Origin: Candidatus Parvarchaeota archaeon
Lineage (GTDB): Archaea > Nanobdellota > Nanobdellia > WJKC01
DNA length: 52,178 nucleotides
Assembly (NCBI GenBank): GCA_030615175.1
Contig: JAUWZX010000003.1
Location: forward strand, 1 to 52,178
Direction: 5' to 3'
The position numbers and the translations under genes are program-made. The notes beneath the pieces were generated by a model. The model made no database searches. It was not told the DNA's origin and saw only the letters and a program-made list of their open reading frames with translations. This document shows positions 52,169-52,178 of the stretch, piece by piece (the stretch's first letter is position 1; every line of letters starts with the position of its first letter).

Positions 52169-52178
52169 CTATATAAAG
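52169..52178. repeat. Possible right terminal inverted repeat
   Basis: CTATATAAAG is the reverse complement of CTTTATATAG at 5-14. See the left copy. Confidence 0.3.

Noticed and set aside
1-52178. tRNA, rRNA or tRNA-type attachment site
   Set aside because: No cloverleaf with a T-arm GTTCRA and matching acceptor stem was found by eye; the GTTCAAA motifs are tandem repeats without such a context.
1-52178. Integrase or site-specific recombinase
   Set aside because: No protein shows the tyrosine recombinase R..HxxR..Y set or a serine recombinase start. Integration cannot be claimed from this window.

Overview
The window looks like most or all of an archaeal mobile element (virus, plasmid or integrative element) rather than host chromosome. 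It is AT-rich, about one third G+C by eye. It has archaeal replication genes (an Orc1/Cdc6 initiator and a minimal MCM-type AAA+ helicase) and archaeal TATA promoters placed for leaderless or short-leader transcripts. It encodes a HerA/FtsK-type ATPase, a second packaging-type P-loop ATPase, many tiny zinc-finger and winged-helix proteins, and a large set of secreted, N-glycosylation-rich, membrane-anchored proteins. I saw no rRNA, tRNA, CRISPR array, recognisable integrase or ordinary metabolic operon. Almost every gene reads on the minus strand. The three clear plus-strand genes are a winged-helix regulator at the left edge and two mobile insertions (a TnpB gene and a NUMOD3/HNH endonuclease).

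Layout. 1-425: repeat-rich, gene-free left end. 0.4-6.5 kb: plus-strand regulator, MCM-like helicase, small DNA-binding and hypothetical proteins, a glutaredoxin-like protein, an HNH endonuclease and coiled-coil proteins. 6.5-32.7 kb: an envelope region with about a dozen secreted or membrane proteins. These include a 599-aa and a 713-aa surface protein, a 1988-aa LamG protein with three tandem Cys repeats, two Cys-rich proteins, a second LamG protein, a transglutaminase-like protein, two putative intramembrane proteases (CPBP and PrsW-like), several multi-pass proteins and a membrane-tethered winged-helix regulator. In its middle (22922-24799) is a 625-aa protein that I read as an archaeal fusexin (Fsx1, the HAP2/GCS1 gamete-fusogen family). 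32.7-43.6 kb: HerA-like ATPase coupled to a ribbon-helix-helix protein, then a long train of overlapping small genes (zinc fingers, methyltransferase, phage-type conserved proteins, small membrane proteins). 43.6-45.6 kb: a broken DNA methylase gene, cdc6 and a repeat-rich putative origin. 45.6-52.2 kb: ATP-grasp, ferritin-like and PDDEXK proteins, the packaging-type ATPase, small genes and a truncated N6 DNA methylase. The right end carries GTTCAAA-type repeats that match those upstream of cdc6.

How it may work together. Cdc6 and the MCM-like ATPase would start replication, probably at the repeats upstream of cdc6. The HerA-like and packaging-type ATPases would move DNA. The envelope region would build a glycoprotein-covered cell surface or particle, with membrane proteases and a transglutaminase-like protein as possible processing factors. 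If the fusexin call is right, the element carries its own class II-like membrane fusogen, suggesting spread by membrane fusion (cell-cell fusion or an enveloped particle). That is the most interesting proposal here. It rests on fold-level pattern recognition and needs structure prediction and a profile search to settle it.
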